64,000 bases of DNA, taken from assembly GCA_024695865.1 (NCBI GenBank), contig JAILHI010000001.1, positions 1-64,000 of the forward strand, written 5' to 3'. The notes under the pieces were generated by a model. That model had not been told where the DNA came from. It saw nothing but the letters and a program-made list of their open reading frames with translations, and did no database searches. The stretch comes from Candidatus Gastranaerophilales bacterium. Lineage in GTDB: Bacteria > Cyanobacteriota > Vampirovibrionia > Gastranaerophilales > Gastranaerophilaceae. The translations under genes and the position numbers were made by a program. Below, in pieces: positions 51,237 to 59,818 of this stretch (the first letter of the stretch is position 1; each line of letters starts with the position of its first letter).

Positions 51237-53135
51237 TTATGAATAAAGATATTTCATCATTACTGCAACACCGACACGTTTGTCTTTTGCGGTTGAACTG
51301 AACTGACCGTCAGCTACATACATACCGCCTGTGTAAGTAGTGGTACCTGCCCAAACGTAAGGTGATGCAAGTCCTCTATTTCTGTAACCCAAGCCGTTAT
51401 ATCTTTCAGCAAATTCCATACAGGAGTCGAAATCACCATCTTTGATAATTTCAGGGTTTTGTGATTTAATAGCATCAATTGCTGCCTCAGTCCAATCGCT
51501 GAAGTTTTTGCCTGCGGGAACGTGAGTTGTCGGTTGACCGAGCGGGTCGCCGTTGTGGAGATATGTTCCGAAGTTACAGCTTCCTTCACGGTAGTGGATT
51601 GCACAAATCAATTCTGCGGGAACACCTGTTGCTTCCGCAACTTTTTCATATTCTTCTCTGTGTTCTTCAAATGTCTTTTTGAGTTGTGCAAGTTCCTGTT
51701 TGTTATAATCTGACAAACATTCTTCAAAATCGAAATCAAACTTGTTAGCCGCATTTTCTTTTAAGAAGTTATTTCTGTCATTTTTTGCTTCTGCGGTTTT
51801 GAGTTTTGCTTCTAATTTTGTAACTTCTTTTTGTACTTCTGAAACATCTTTGTCACGTTTTTCTTTGATGTCGCTGATTTTTTCGTCGTATTGTTTAATT
51901 TGTTCAGTTACACCTTTTTTCGCATCAGAAGGCATGCCTGCGCAGAAACCTTTTGATTCGCTTAAGGTTTTGGATAACAATTCTTCTTTTTGTTTTTCCA
52001 ATTCCTGATTTTTTGTTTCTAATTTTTGCTTTTCTTCTTCAGCATTTTTTATTGTTTCATTTTTAAGTTTTTCGTTTTCTTCTTCTTTTGCTTTCTTTTC
52101 GTTTTCTAAATTAGAAATTTTGCTTTCGATTTCTGCTTTTTGAGATGCGACATCTTCACCTTCAAGACCCGACATTGCTTCTTTATTTGAATCAATTTGA
52201 GCATCTATATCTTTGATATAACTTTCATTTGATTTGATAGTTGAATTTGCATCGCTGATAACTTTATCCTGGTCTTTGATGCCCTTTTCATTTTCTTTAA
52301 TTTCGTTATCGATTTTTTCTTCTTGTTCTTTGTATTCTTTCAGTTCTTCATCAGAAACGCCATATTTTTTCATAGCATCTTCTTTGGCTTTTTCCTGATC
52401 TTGAATTTCTTTATCGGCATCGCCTTCAATTTTGTCTATTTCATCATTTTTTTCTTGTATCTGCTGTTTAATTTCTTCGGGGGTTTCACCTTTTGCTTCT
52501 TCTGTCTTTTTAGTTGAAGCGCCGCCTGTGCTGCCCGCACCGCCTGCACCGCCCGATCTGCCTGCACTGCCTGCACCGCCTGCTGCTTGAGCTGCTGACG
52601 GTTTTTCAGTTTTTTCGGGGTGGGCATTTTCTTCAGCTTCTTTTATTTTTTCAGGGGTAATTTCTTCTTCTTTTTCTTTTACTTCATCTTCTTTTTTATC
52701 TTCGTTTAAAACTTCGTCCATTGTTGCAGCGAGAGCATCTAAATCAATGCCCAATTCCTGAACAACAGCCTCTAAATCTTCCATTGAAATGTTTGAAGCA
52801 TCGCCGTCTTTACCGAGAACAGACTGAATGAAAGCCTGTGCTTCTTCTGCGGACATTTCGCCGTTTTCATCGCCGTCAGCAGCCTTTTGAACACCTTCTA
52901 TTTCAAGAAAACTTTTTAAAATATTGTTCAAGGCTTCGTCATCGCTTCCGACGCCTGTTGTAAGTAACTGTTCAAAGTCAATCTTTGCCAAATCTTCGGC
53001 ACTGAGTGATGAAAATACTGATAAATTCTTTAAGGCTTCTTCGCTTGTTTTGCCTGTCGTATTACCTGTTTCGCCTGTTTTTCCAACCTGCTGTAAACTC
53101 GATAATCTTTTCATTACATAATCACTGAAATTCAT
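51237..53135 (-). CDS. EF-hand / coiled-coil protein with C-terminal muramidase-like domain
   Basis: A 632-residue protein without a recognisable signal peptide or membrane helix. The N-terminal region contains an EF-hand calcium loop DGDENGEMSAEE (D87-E98) and a second, weaker candidate (GKDGDASNISMEDLE). A Gly/Ala/Ser-rich linker (~190-215) and a long coiled coil (~220-470) follow. The last ~150 residues match a lysozyme-like family of phages and bacteria: AICAIHYREGSCNF-type motif (Glu517 as candidate catalytic residue), LHNGDPLGQPT, AAIDAIK, ERYNGLGYRNRGLASPYVW, then YTGGMYVADGQ. It probably cuts or binds peptidoglycan. How it reaches the wall is not evident; export by the flagellar type III system is one possibility, as for FlgJ. 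It is a single-gene unit. Confidence 0.72.
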   Translation of the reverse strand: MNFSDYVMKRLSSLQQVGKTGETGNTTGKTSEEALKNLSVFSSLSAEDLAKIDFEQLLTTGVGSDDEALNNILKSFLEIEGVQKAADGDENGEMSAEEAQAFIQSVLGKDGDASNISMEDLEAVVQELGIDLDALAATMDEVLNEDKKEDEVKEKEEEITPEKIKEAEENAHPEKTEKPSAAQAAGGAGSAGRSGGAGGAGSTGGASTKKTEEAKGETPEEIKQQIQEKNDEIDKIEGDADKEIQDQEKAKEDAMKKYGVSDEELKEYKEQEEKIDNEIKENEKGIKDQDKVISDANSTIKSNESYIKDIDAQIDSNKEAMSGLEGEDVASQKAEIESKISNLENEKKAKEEENEKLKNETIKNAEEEKQKLETKNQELEKQKEELLSKTLSESKGFCAGMPSDAKKGVTEQIKQYDEKISDIKEKRDKDVSEVQKEVTKLEAKLKTAEAKNDRNNFLKENAANKFDFDFEECLSDYNKQELAQLKKTFEEHREEYEKVAEATGVPAELICAIHYREGSCNFGTYLHNGDPLGQPTTHVPAGKNFSDWTEAAIDAIKSQNPEIIKDGDFDSCMEFAERYNGLGYRNRGLASPYVWAGTTTYTGGMYVADGQFSSTAKDKRVGVAVMMKYLYS

Positions 53136-53296
53136 GACTTTTACCTTTTTTCTTACACTTACATGTATTTTATCGGCATTTTCCGAAAAAAAATTTAATT
53201 TTTAAACAAAAAATTGTAACAATTGTTTACAAATAAAAAGAAAAAATATATCATATAATTATTTAGAAAAATTATTTTAATCACAAAAAGGTAAAA

Positions 53297-54418
53297 ATGA
53301 AAAAAATAAAAGTATTAACTGTTTTCGGAACAAGACCCGAGGCTATAAAAATGGCGCCGCTTGTCAAAGAACTTGAAAAAAATTCCGATTTTTTTGAAAG
53401 TATTGTCTGCGTAACGGCACAGCACAGAGAAATGCTGGATTCGGTTTTAAATTTGTTTGAAATAAAACCCGATTTTGACCTGAATATTATGAAAGCCAAT
53501 CAAAATTTGTGGTCGATAACTTCCGACGTTTTATTAAAAATGAAAGAAGTTTATGAGCAAGTAAATCCCGATATTGTACTTGTTCACGGCGACACAACAA
53601 CATCAATGGCGGCAGGACTTTCCGCTTTTTATGCGAAGATTCCCGTAGGACACGTTGAGGCGGGCTTGAGAACCTTTGACAAATACAACCCCTTCCCCGA
53701 GGAAATTAACAGAGTTGTGGTTGACTCTTTGTGCGAATACCATTTTGCGCCGACGGAAACTTCTATGCAAAATTTAAAAAATGCACAAATTCCATTAAAG
53801 CATGCCTATAAGACAGGTAATACCGTAATTGATGCGCTTTTATACATAGTAAAAAACAAAGAGGCGGATATATCAAAATTAAACCTTGATGAAACGAAAA
53901 AAACGGTTCTGGTTACCGCTCACAGACGTGAAAATTTTGGAGAGCCGATTAAAAACATTTGCAGGGCTATTATAAAACTCGTTGAAGAAAACAAAGACAT
54001 TCAGGTCATATACCCTGTTCACCCCAATCCGAACATCAAAAATACGGTATATGAAATGCTTCAAAACAGAGAACGTATAATTTTGACGGAACCGCAGGAT
54101 TATGCGCCCTTTTCCACTCTTATGAAAAAATCTTATCTGATTATGACGGATTCGGGCGGAGTGCAGGAAGAAGCACCCTCACTAGCCAAGCCCGTACTTG
54201 TTTTGAGAAGAACAACCGAAAGACCCGAAGCGGTGGAATACGGAACGGTTAAACTTGTCGGAACGGAAACAGAGGATATCTTCAAAGCGGCGAATTTGCT
54301 TTTAAATAATGAGGAAGAATATAAAAAAATGTCCGATGCAATTAACCCTTACGGCGACGGAACCGCATCAAAACAGATTATCGAAATTTTAAAAACAGTA
54401 AAAAAAGCAGATGATTAA
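53297..54418 (+). CDS. wecB: UDP-N-acetylglucosamine 2-epimerase (non-hydrolysing)
   Basis: A 373-residue enzyme interconverting UDP-GlcNAc and UDP-ManNAc. It has VFGTRPEAIKMAPLV, VCVTAQHREML, VLVHGDTTTSMAA, GHVEAGLRTFD, the catalytic-loop VTAHRRENFG and TDSGGVQEEAPSLAKPVLV. UDP-ManNAc could feed the WecG/TagA-type transferase at 25029. Upstream 53221-53280 is AT-rich with TATAAT near 53254. Its stop codon lies within a terminator stem shared with the convergent superoxide reductase gene. Confidence 0.96.
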   Translation: MKKIKVLTVFGTRPEAIKMAPLVKELEKNSDFFESIVCVTAQHREMLDSVLNLFEIKPDFDLNIMKANQNLWSITSDVLLKMKEVYEQVNPDIVLVHGDTTTSMAAGLSAFYAKIPVGHVEAGLRTFDKYNPFPEEINRVVVDSLCEYHFAPTETSMQNLKNAQIPLKHAYKTGNTVIDALLYIVKNKEADISKLNLDETKKTVLVTAHRRENFGEPIKNICRAIIKLVEENKDIQVIYPVHPNPNIKNTVYEMLQNRERIILTEPQDYAPFSTLMKKSYLIMTDSGGVQEEAPSLAKPVLVLRRTTERPEAVEYGTVKLVGTETEDIFKAANLLLNNEEEYKKMSDAINPYGDGTASKQIIEILKTVKKADD

Positions 54419-54428
54419 TCTGCTTTTT
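54402..54428. terminator. Shared terminator spanning both stop codons of wecB and the superoxide reductase gene
   Basis: AAAAAGCAGAT/ATCTGCTTTTT, an 11-bp stem with a 5-base loop. The two convergent genes overlap by four bases inside it: the wecB stop is 54416-54418 and the opposite stop is 54415-54417. The A/T ends give U-tracts in both directions. Confidence 0.88.
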
Positions 54429-54822
54429 CTTTGGATAATTCAGCCTCATAAAGCCCGTGGATATTGCAAAATTCTCTTGCCTTAAAATGTCTGCACACAC
54501 ATTCTAAATCTAATTCAGGTTTTTCTTTCGGGTTTAAAAAGACCCGTTTAAGATACTTTCCGTCTTTTGAAACTGCCTCTATAAACATAATATAATGTTC
54601 TTCTGTCATCGGGTGTTCAACTGAACCTACACGAATTAAATATTTGTCATTTTCGGTTTTAACAAGAACAGGCAGGTGTTTTTCGTACATGGTTTCTTCT
54701 TTTGCCGCTTCAATTTTTTCCATTGGCTTTCCGCAGCAAACAAGTTCGCCAAAGCCGCTACCGACAACCTCTACAATATTTCCGCAAATTTTACATCTGT
54801 ATAATTCATTCAATTCGGTCAT
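54415..54822 (-). CDS. Superoxide reductase (desulfoferrodoxin)
   Basis: A 135-residue two-domain desulfoferrodoxin. The N-terminal desulforedoxin-type iron centre is present (C10, C13, C29, C30 in YRCKICG and LVCCGKP). The catalytic domain binds iron by four His and one Cys: EKHLPV, GSVEHPMTEEHYI and the C-terminal CNIHGLY. It reduces superoxide to hydrogen peroxide without making oxygen, typical of anaerobes. An extra cysteine pair (ECVC) lies before the last ligand. The ribosome-binding site is inside a hairpin (54827-54858), and a TATAAT lies at its edge, so expression may be switched. Confidence 0.93.
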   Translation of the reverse strand: MTELNELYRCKICGNIVEVVGSGFGELVCCGKPMEKIEAAKEETMYEKHLPVLVKTENDKYLIRVGSVEHPMTEEHYIMFIEAVSKDGKYLKRVFLNPKEKPELDLECVCRHFKAREFCNIHGLYEAELSKEKAD

Positions 54823-54826
54823 AAAA

Positions 54827-54861
54827 AATCTCCTTTACGTTATACATAAAGGAGATTATAC
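54827..54861 (-). promoter_or_regulatory. Hairpin covering the superoxide reductase ribosome-binding site, with an overlapping -10
   Basis: On the minus strand, AATCTCCTTTA (54858-54848) pairs perfectly with TAAAGGAGATT (54837-54827) around a 10-base loop. The second arm contains the AAGGAG that serves the ATG at 54822, and five more T follow, so read-through RNA from the PBP4 gene would end here or hide the site. A TATAAT at 54861-54856 would start RNA near 54849, after the first arm, leaving the site free. The -35 is weak. Confidence 0.65.
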
Positions 54862-54904
54862 GATATTTAACAATTTTTCATTGCCTTTTAAATCAGCCTG
54901 ATGA

Positions 54905-56254
54905 CTACAATTTTTCAATTTCCTCAATTAACCGGTTTTCAAACATTTTTACCTGCGATGAGGGGAAAACAAAGTTTTGGATTAAAATTGCGACGGAATA
55001 AACTTTTCCGTTATCCGCAATAACATAACCCGTAAGACCGCTGACACTGGATAACGTTCCCGTTTTTAAGAAAACCTTTCCTCTGTGGTTTAACATTCTG
55101 TTAGACAGAGTGCCTTCACCGGGTTGTGCAAGGATTGATTTCATTTTGTCCGCACCTTTTTCGGCATACAGTTTATTTAATGCGTTTGTCATAAAATCAA
55201 CGTTCAAAAGATTATTTCTGCTGACACCGCTAGCATCTGCGATAACAATTTCAGAAGTATCAAGTCCGTTTTTCTGCCAGTAATCATAGAAAACGTTAAC
55301 CTGATTAGCAAGATTTGCCTGAGAATTTGCCTGAACACCGCCTGCAATTTTTGCATAAGTTTCTGCGCAGTAATTATCACTGTCTTTTAATATTTTTTCA
55401 ATAACAACAGAAGAAAAGTGAGCAATTTCGTTGACTTTCTTTGCTCCTGCGGGAACCTGTGCGTTAAGAGCAGATTTATTGTCGATTTTAATGTTGGAAC
55501 GGCTTAAATAATCAAACAATCTTTTCTGAAAATATCTTTTCATATTATTTACGGGAACCGCAACGTTTGTATTTGCGGACATTGTGCCGTTTATGCAGAT
55601 AATATCGGGAGAAATCCAGTCATGTCTGATTGCATACAAGTCGTTTGATTTTCCGACTTTAACCGCATTTAAAACGGGTAAAGAGTATTCTGTCGGCGAT
55701 TTAACGACAGGTGCGCCGTTTTCGTTTTTTGAAACAGAAATGTTTACAAGATTACCGTCAAGATTGTAGGCGCTGAATTTTGGCATTAATTTGTTTGTGC
55801 CGTCGTCCCACATCCAGCCGACACCCCATTCAACATTATCCATAACGGAATCATCAAAATAAACGTTTTTGAAATGGTTATAACCGAGAGCCTTTATGGC
55901 TTTAGCGGCTTCCTTCAAGTCTAACGATGTAAGTAACGGGTCAGCACCCAATTTTACAATCAGATTGCCGTCATAAACGTAAAATTCCGTTCTGAACAAA
56001 TAGTCTTCGCCCAACACGTCAAGTGCGGGGAAAACCGTGAAAACTTTTTGTGTTGAGGCGGGGTGAAGTAATTTCTTCTCATTGTACTGATAAACAACTT
56101 TTCCCGACTCCGCATCTTTTACGGAAACGGCTATCGTTGAGGTTGTATCAAGTTTTGACTCTTTGATAAGAGTATTTACACCGTTTGCAAAAACAGTTTG
56201 CGCCATGCCCGATAAAAATAATAACGCTATAAAAATTTTAAAAATATTTTTCAT
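54905..56254 (-). CDS. dacB: D-alanyl-D-alanine carboxypeptidase/endopeptidase (PBP4 type)
   Basis: A 449-residue class C PBP. After a signal peptide (KIFIALLFLSGMAQTVFA) the active-site motifs are STQK in HPASTQKVF, SDNYCAE (SxN) and KTGTLSS. The extra domain between SxxK and SxN is present, as in DacB. It trims peptide stems or cuts cross-links in periplasmic peptidoglycan. Its start overlaps the nitrilase gene stop by one base (TAATG). The stop is 47 bases before the hairpin in front of the superoxide reductase gene. Confidence 0.92.
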   Translation of the reverse strand: MKNIFKIFIALLFLSGMAQTVFANGVNTLIKESKLDTTSTIAVSVKDAESGKVVYQYNEKKLLHPASTQKVFTVFPALDVLGEDYLFRTEFYVYDGNLIVKLGADPLLTSLDLKEAAKAIKALGYNHFKNVYFDDSVMDNVEWGVGWMWDDGTNKLMPKFSAYNLDGNLVNISVSKNENGAPVVKSPTEYSLPVLNAVKVGKSNDLYAIRHDWISPDIICINGTMSANTNVAVPVNNMKRYFQKRLFDYLSRSNIKIDNKSALNAQVPAGAKKVNEIAHFSSVVIEKILKDSDNYCAETYAKIAGGVQANSQANLANQVNVFYDYWQKNGLDTSEIVIADASGVSRNNLLNVDFMTNALNKLYAEKGADKMKSILAQPGEGTLSNRMLNHRGKVFLKTGTLSSVSGLTGYVIADNGKVYSVAILIQNFVFPSSQVKMFENRLIEEIEKL

Positions 56255-57060
56255 TAAACCTCCAAGGAATATTTTTCATGTCTGTCAGAAAGTGTTTTAA
56301 CCTTTTCTCTGAGATTTTTCATTTCGGAAAAATCTATTTCCGCAAACAAAACATCTTCTTCTTCTTTCAGAGAAGCGATAGTTTCGCCGAGCGGTGATAA
56401 AACAACGGAATGACCAAGATTGTAAATACCGTTTTGAATTTCACCCGTCTGAGAAACAGCAATCATAAAAGACTGATTTTCGATTGCTCTTGCGGTTGAA
56501 AGAGTTTGCCAATGCAGTTTTCTGCTTTTGGGCCATGCCGCTACGTTGACAAGTAAATCGGCTCCGCCGTAGGCATAACATCTGTAAATTTCGGGAAATC
56601 TTATATCGTAACAAATCGTAAGCCCTATTTTACTGACATCGGTTTGAACCATAACAGGTTTTTCGCCTCTGACGGAATTAAGATTTTCCGTATCGCCGAG
56701 GTAAGAATATAAGTGCATTTTGTCATAATGCGCAATCAATTCACCTTTTCTGTCAAAAACGGGGCATGTATTTTTAATTTCACCGTTTTCATCACGTCTT
56801 GCAAAAGAGCCGCCAATAACATTTGAATTAAATCTTTTTGCAATATCGGATAAAAATTTAATGATTTTTGAATTTTCAAAACTTTCAGCAACCTGTGCAT
56901 ATATGTCGCAAAACCAGCCCGTTGCAAACAATTCGGGTAAAATTATCAAATCGGGATTGTAAGATTCTTTTCCCTCTAAAAGTTTTGAAACTTTAGCGAA
57001 ATTTGCCTCTTTGTCACCTAAAACCGATTGCATCTGAACGATTAAAACTTTCACTTTCAA
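56254..57060 (-). CDS. Carbon-nitrogen hydrolase (omega-amidase/nitrilase superfamily)
   Basis: A 268-residue nitrilase-fold amidase. The catalytic triad is visible: Glu in LILPELFATGWF, Lys in YDKMHLYSYLGD and Cys in GLTICYDIRFPEIYR. The pattern (ATGW, then HLYSY) resembles YafV/omega-amidase, which deamidates 2-oxoglutaramate or 2-oxosuccinamate; the true substrate is open. It is coupled to dacB by a one-base overlap. The 223 bases upstream (57061-57283) are AT-rich and show no recognisable riboswitch. Confidence 0.88.
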   Translation of the reverse strand: MKVKVLIVQMQSVLGDKEANFAKVSKLLEGKESYNPDLIILPELFATGWFCDIYAQVAESFENSKIIKFLSDIAKRFNSNVIGGSFARRDENGEIKNTCPVFDRKGELIAHYDKMHLYSYLGDTENLNSVRGEKPVMVQTDVSKIGLTICYDIRFPEIYRCYAYGGADLLVNVAAWPKSRKLHWQTLSTARAIENQSFMIAVSQTGEIQNGIYNLGHSVVLSPLGETIASLKEEEDVLFAEIDFSEMKNLREKVKTLSDRHEKYSLEV

Positions 57061-57283
57061 TCTCCCAATAGATATATATATAAATTTTATTATGAATTAC
57101 TTTTTTTGTCAGAAAAATAATAAAACTTAATTATGTTATAAAATTAATTGTAAATTTTTGTAACGATTTAAAACATGCGAAAACCATGCGGGGCAATTAT
57201 TTCAGCAAAAATTACTTTATTATCTTGTAGGCAAAATGGATATATTTTGACCGAGATAGCAGAGATATTAGGAAATAAACACA

Positions 57284-58093
57284 TTGAAAGTACAAGATGT
57301 ACAAAAATTGAATAATATCAATGAAACGGCTTCCGCTCAGGCGGCTAAATTACGTTACGGTTTCGGAACGTATGCTGCACCGAGAGTACAGGAAGACTTG
57401 TACAGTCTGACAAGCAATCTGGTTAAAAAGAACCCGATTGAATCCGTTTATGAAAAATTCTTGGCAAAATATAATCCTAATGCCTTACTCGAAAAATACA
57501 TGTCGGAAGATGCAGTTAACAAAATGCTTGAAAAAGCTCCGATTGTAAATCAGATACTTGCAGAAAAGGGTGTTCAGCCTAAGGCTTGCATAGACAACCT
57601 GAAGAACATAAAAAATTCTCATGTCAAAACAACTGTTGATGTTGCAGTTGCACTTGCGGATGAAATGAATTTGTCCACCGAGGATAAACAAATTGTTGCT
57701 TTAGGTTCTATCTTCCACGATTTCGGAAAAATTATGATTCCGGAAGAAGTTTTAAACAAACACGGTAAATTATCCGCTTCTGAAAGAAGTATCGTTGATA
57801 CACACAGCCAAATCGGTTATGAACTTCTCAAGACCACAGGCATGGATTCAAGAGCGTTGGCTATCGTAAGAAACCACCACAGATCTGCATCTATGACAAA
57901 CGACGTATTATCAAAAATCGTTTCGGTTGCTGACGTATATTCCGCTTTAACCGAAGAAAGACCTTATAAAGCAAAAATGTCAAATGACGATGCTTTTACT
58001 ATCATGAAGGCTTTCGTTGAAGAAGGTAAATTAGACGGTCAAATTGTTGACGCATTGTACAATCATTTAGAAAATAACGAACAGGCGGCTTAA
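57284..58093 (+). CDS. HD-domain phosphohydrolase, HD-GYP-like without GYP motif
   Basis: A 269-residue protein. A ~100-residue N-terminal region of unknown type precedes an HD domain: IFHDFGKIMIPEEVL (the HD pair), DTHSQIGYELL, VRNHHRSAS and VSVADVYSALTEERPYK. The layout is that of HD-GYP cyclic-di-GMP phosphodiesterases, but after NHHR the usual DGxGYP is replaced by SASMTND. The metal-binding residues seem kept, so an enzyme with changed specificity or a sensor is possible. Start is TTG at 57284 with AGGAAAT upstream. A terminator follows. Confidence 0.82.
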   Translation: MKVQDVQKLNNINETASAQAAKLRYGFGTYAAPRVQEDLYSLTSNLVKKNPIESVYEKFLAKYNPNALLEKYMSEDAVNKMLEKAPIVNQILAEKGVQPKACIDNLKNIKNSHVKTTVDVAVALADEMNLSTEDKQIVALGSIFHDFGKIMIPEEVLNKHGKLSASERSIVDTHSQIGYELLKTTGMDSRALAIVRNHHRSASMTNDVLSKIVSVADVYSALTEERPYKAKMSNDDAFTIMKAFVEEGKLDGQIVDALYNHLENNEQAA

Positions 58094-58160
58094 ACAGAAA
58101 AAAGATTTTTAACGTAAGACGATATAAGAGTGTGGGGCGATTGCCCAGTGAGTTTATTTT

Positions 58161-58198
58161 AATTAACCTTTAATTAAAAGGTTAATTTTTTTTTGCTT
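58161..58198 (+). terminator. Intrinsic terminator after the HD-domain gene
   Basis: The stem AATTAACCTTT/AAAGGTTAATT has a short loop and is followed by a run of T. It lies about 70 bases after the stop. Confidence 0.8.
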
Positions 58199-58241
58199 TT
58201 GAAGCACCCTGAAATTTATCATTTTTTTGTTATTTCGGTGC

Positions 58242-58287
58242 TTGACAAATATTTTTATAGTTCTATAATGTTTCTATGAATAGAAAC
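58242..58287 (+). promoter_or_regulatory. trpR promoter with 18-bp palindromic operator over a leaderless start
   Basis: The promoter is TTGACA (58242-58247), 16-base spacer, TATAAT (58264-58269), a full-consensus match. Expected start of RNA is at or near 58276, the A of the trpR ATG. GTTTCTATGAATAGAAAC at 58270-58287 is a perfect palindrome of 8-bp arms that covers this start. It is the obvious candidate operator for TrpR autoregulation. Confidence 0.75.
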
Positions 58288-58575
58288 AAAAACGACGAAA
58301 TATACGAATTGACAAACTTTGTCAGAAACCTCAACACAAAAGATGAAGTGGTGAATTTCATGATTGAAATTTTAACCAAGTCCGAACTGGAAACTTTATC
58401 TAAACGATGGCGGATTTTGAACATGCTTCTTGAAGGCAGAACCCAGCGAGAAATTGCACAGGAACTGAAAGTCAGTTTATGCAAAGTTACAAGAGGGTCA
58501 AAGATTTTAAAAAATTCAAAATCGGTTGTAGGAAAATACTTGATAAAGGAGAAAAGAAATGGAAACGTTAAATAA
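58276..58575 (+). CDS. TrpR/YerC-family transcriptional repressor
   Basis: A 99-residue helical repressor. It has the TrpR-like core [31 protein letters not shown], in two blocks: [16 protein letters not shown] (helix D of the HTH) and [13 protein letters not shown] (recognition helix). The first half ([21 protein letters not shown]) fits the TrpR dimer fold. The neighbouring trpB, which overlaps by 17 bases, supports tryptophan control; YerC/YecD proteins of unknown ligand are the alternative. The mRNA appears leaderless and the operator palindrome covers the start codon, so autoregulation is likely. Confidence 0.85.
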   Translation: MNRNKNDEIYELTNFVRNLNTKDEVVNFMIEILTKSELETLSKRWRILNMLLEGRTQREIAQELKVSLCKVTRGSKILKNSKSVVGKYLIKEKRNGNVK

Positions 58576-59764
58576 AAAATACAACATAGCACCGACAAAA
58601 GACGGCTTTTTCGGAAATTACGGCGGACAGTTCCTGCCCGAAGGATTAAAACAGGAATTTGAACATATATATGAAGAGTTTTTAAAATACAAAGACGATG
58701 CCGAATTTAACGAAGAACTTGATTATTTGCTTAAAAATTACGCAGGCAGACCGTCCCCTGTATATTTTGCGAGAAATTTATCCGCAAAATACGGAAGTGA
58801 AATTTACTTAAAAAGAGAAGATTTAAACCACACGGGAGCACACAAAATCAATCATTCGCTCGGTGAAGCCTTACTCGCAAAGAAAATGGGCAAAAAGAAA
58901 CTCATTGCCGAAACGGGCGCAGGTCAACACGGTGTTGCAATCGCAACAGCGGCGGCACTTATGGGACTTGAATGTGATATTTACATGGGCGAAGTGGATA
59001 TTGAAAAGGAAAAACCGAATGTTTTCAGAATGAAAATTTTGGGTGCAAACATTGTATCCGTCAAAAGCGGTACAAGAACGCTTAAAGAAGCGGTTGATGA
59101 AGCCTTTATCGCTTATTCAAAGGAATACGAAACGGCGATGTATGCGATAGGCTCGGCGGTAGGCCCTCACCCGTTCCCGATGATTATTGAGCATTTTCAG
59201 TCGGTAATCGGCAGAGAGGCAAGAGCACAGTTTATGGAGCAAACGGGAAGATTACCCGATTACGTTGCGGCATGTGTCGGCGGCGGCTCAAACGCAATAG
59301 GTCTTTTCAGCGGATTTTTGGAAGACACCGAAGTTCAGATTTTCGGGGTTGAACCGCTTGGAAAAGGTACAAACCTCGGTCAGAACGCAGCAAGCATGAC
59401 TTACGGCAAAGACGGTATTATTCACGGTTTTAAATGCAGAGTTTTACAGGACGAACAGGGAAATGCCGCAAATGCTTATTCTATCGCAAGCGGACTCGAT
59501 TACCCCGGAGTCGGCCCGAAACATTGTTATCTTAACGATATCGGCAGAGTAAAATATGATGTAATCAGCGACGAAGAAGCCGTTAATGCCTTTTACGATT
59601 TATCGGAAACCGAAGGCATTATACCTGCTCTTGAAAGTTCACATGCCGTTGCTTACGGTATAAAACTTGCAAAAGAAAACAAAGGCAAAAAGATACTTGT
59701 CAACCTTTCAGGCAGAGGGGATAAAGATATCCAGTACGTGCTTGAAAATTATCCTAAATTTTAA
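58559..59764 (+). CDS. trpB: Tryptophan synthase beta subunit
   Basis: A 401-residue PLP enzyme (TrpB1 type) that condenses indole and serine to tryptophan. [11 protein letters not shown] opens the protein; [18 protein letters not shown] has the PLP lysine (Lys96); [30 protein letters not shown] and [10 protein letters not shown] are the cofactor-binding motifs. No trpA or other trp gene is adjacent; the operon is trpR-like/trpB only. The gene starts inside the repressor gene with AAAGGAG as its ribosome-binding site. A terminator follows. Confidence 0.96.
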   Translation: METLNKKYNIAPTKDGFFGNYGGQFLPEGLKQEFEHIYEEFLKYKDDAEFNEELDYLLKNYAGRPSPVYFARNLSAKYGSEIYLKREDLNHTGAHKINHSLGEALLAKKMGKKKLIAETGAGQHGVAIATAAALMGLECDIYMGEVDIEKEKPNVFRMKILGANIVSVKSGTRTLKEAVDEAFIAYSKEYETAMYAIGSAVGPHPFPMIIEHFQSVIGREARAQFMEQTGRLPDYVAACVGGGSNAIGLFSGFLEDTEVQIFGVEPLGKGTNLGQNAASMTYGKDGIIHGFKCRVLQDEQGNAANAYSIASGLDYPGVGPKHCYLNDIGRVKYDVISDEEAVNAFYDLSETEGIIPALESSHAVAYGIKLAKENKGKKILVNLSGRGDKDIQYVLENYPKF

Positions 59765-59788
59765 GAACAAATTTCTCCGTTCGTTTTG

Positions 59789-59818
59789 AAAAGGGGTTAC
59801 AACAGTAATCCCTTTTTT
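59789..59818 (+). terminator. Intrinsic terminator after trpB
   Basis: The stem AAAGGGGTTAC/GTAATCCCTTT (one G-U pair) has an AACA loop and is followed by T. It lies at the 3' end of the convergent lepB gene and may act on both strands. Confidence 0.8.

Noticed and set aside
57061-57283. Possible riboswitch upstream of the HD-domain gene
   Set aside because: No c-di-GMP or other known aptamer signature was recognised. The gcgaaaaccatgcggggc stretch looked structured but no convincing fold emerged.
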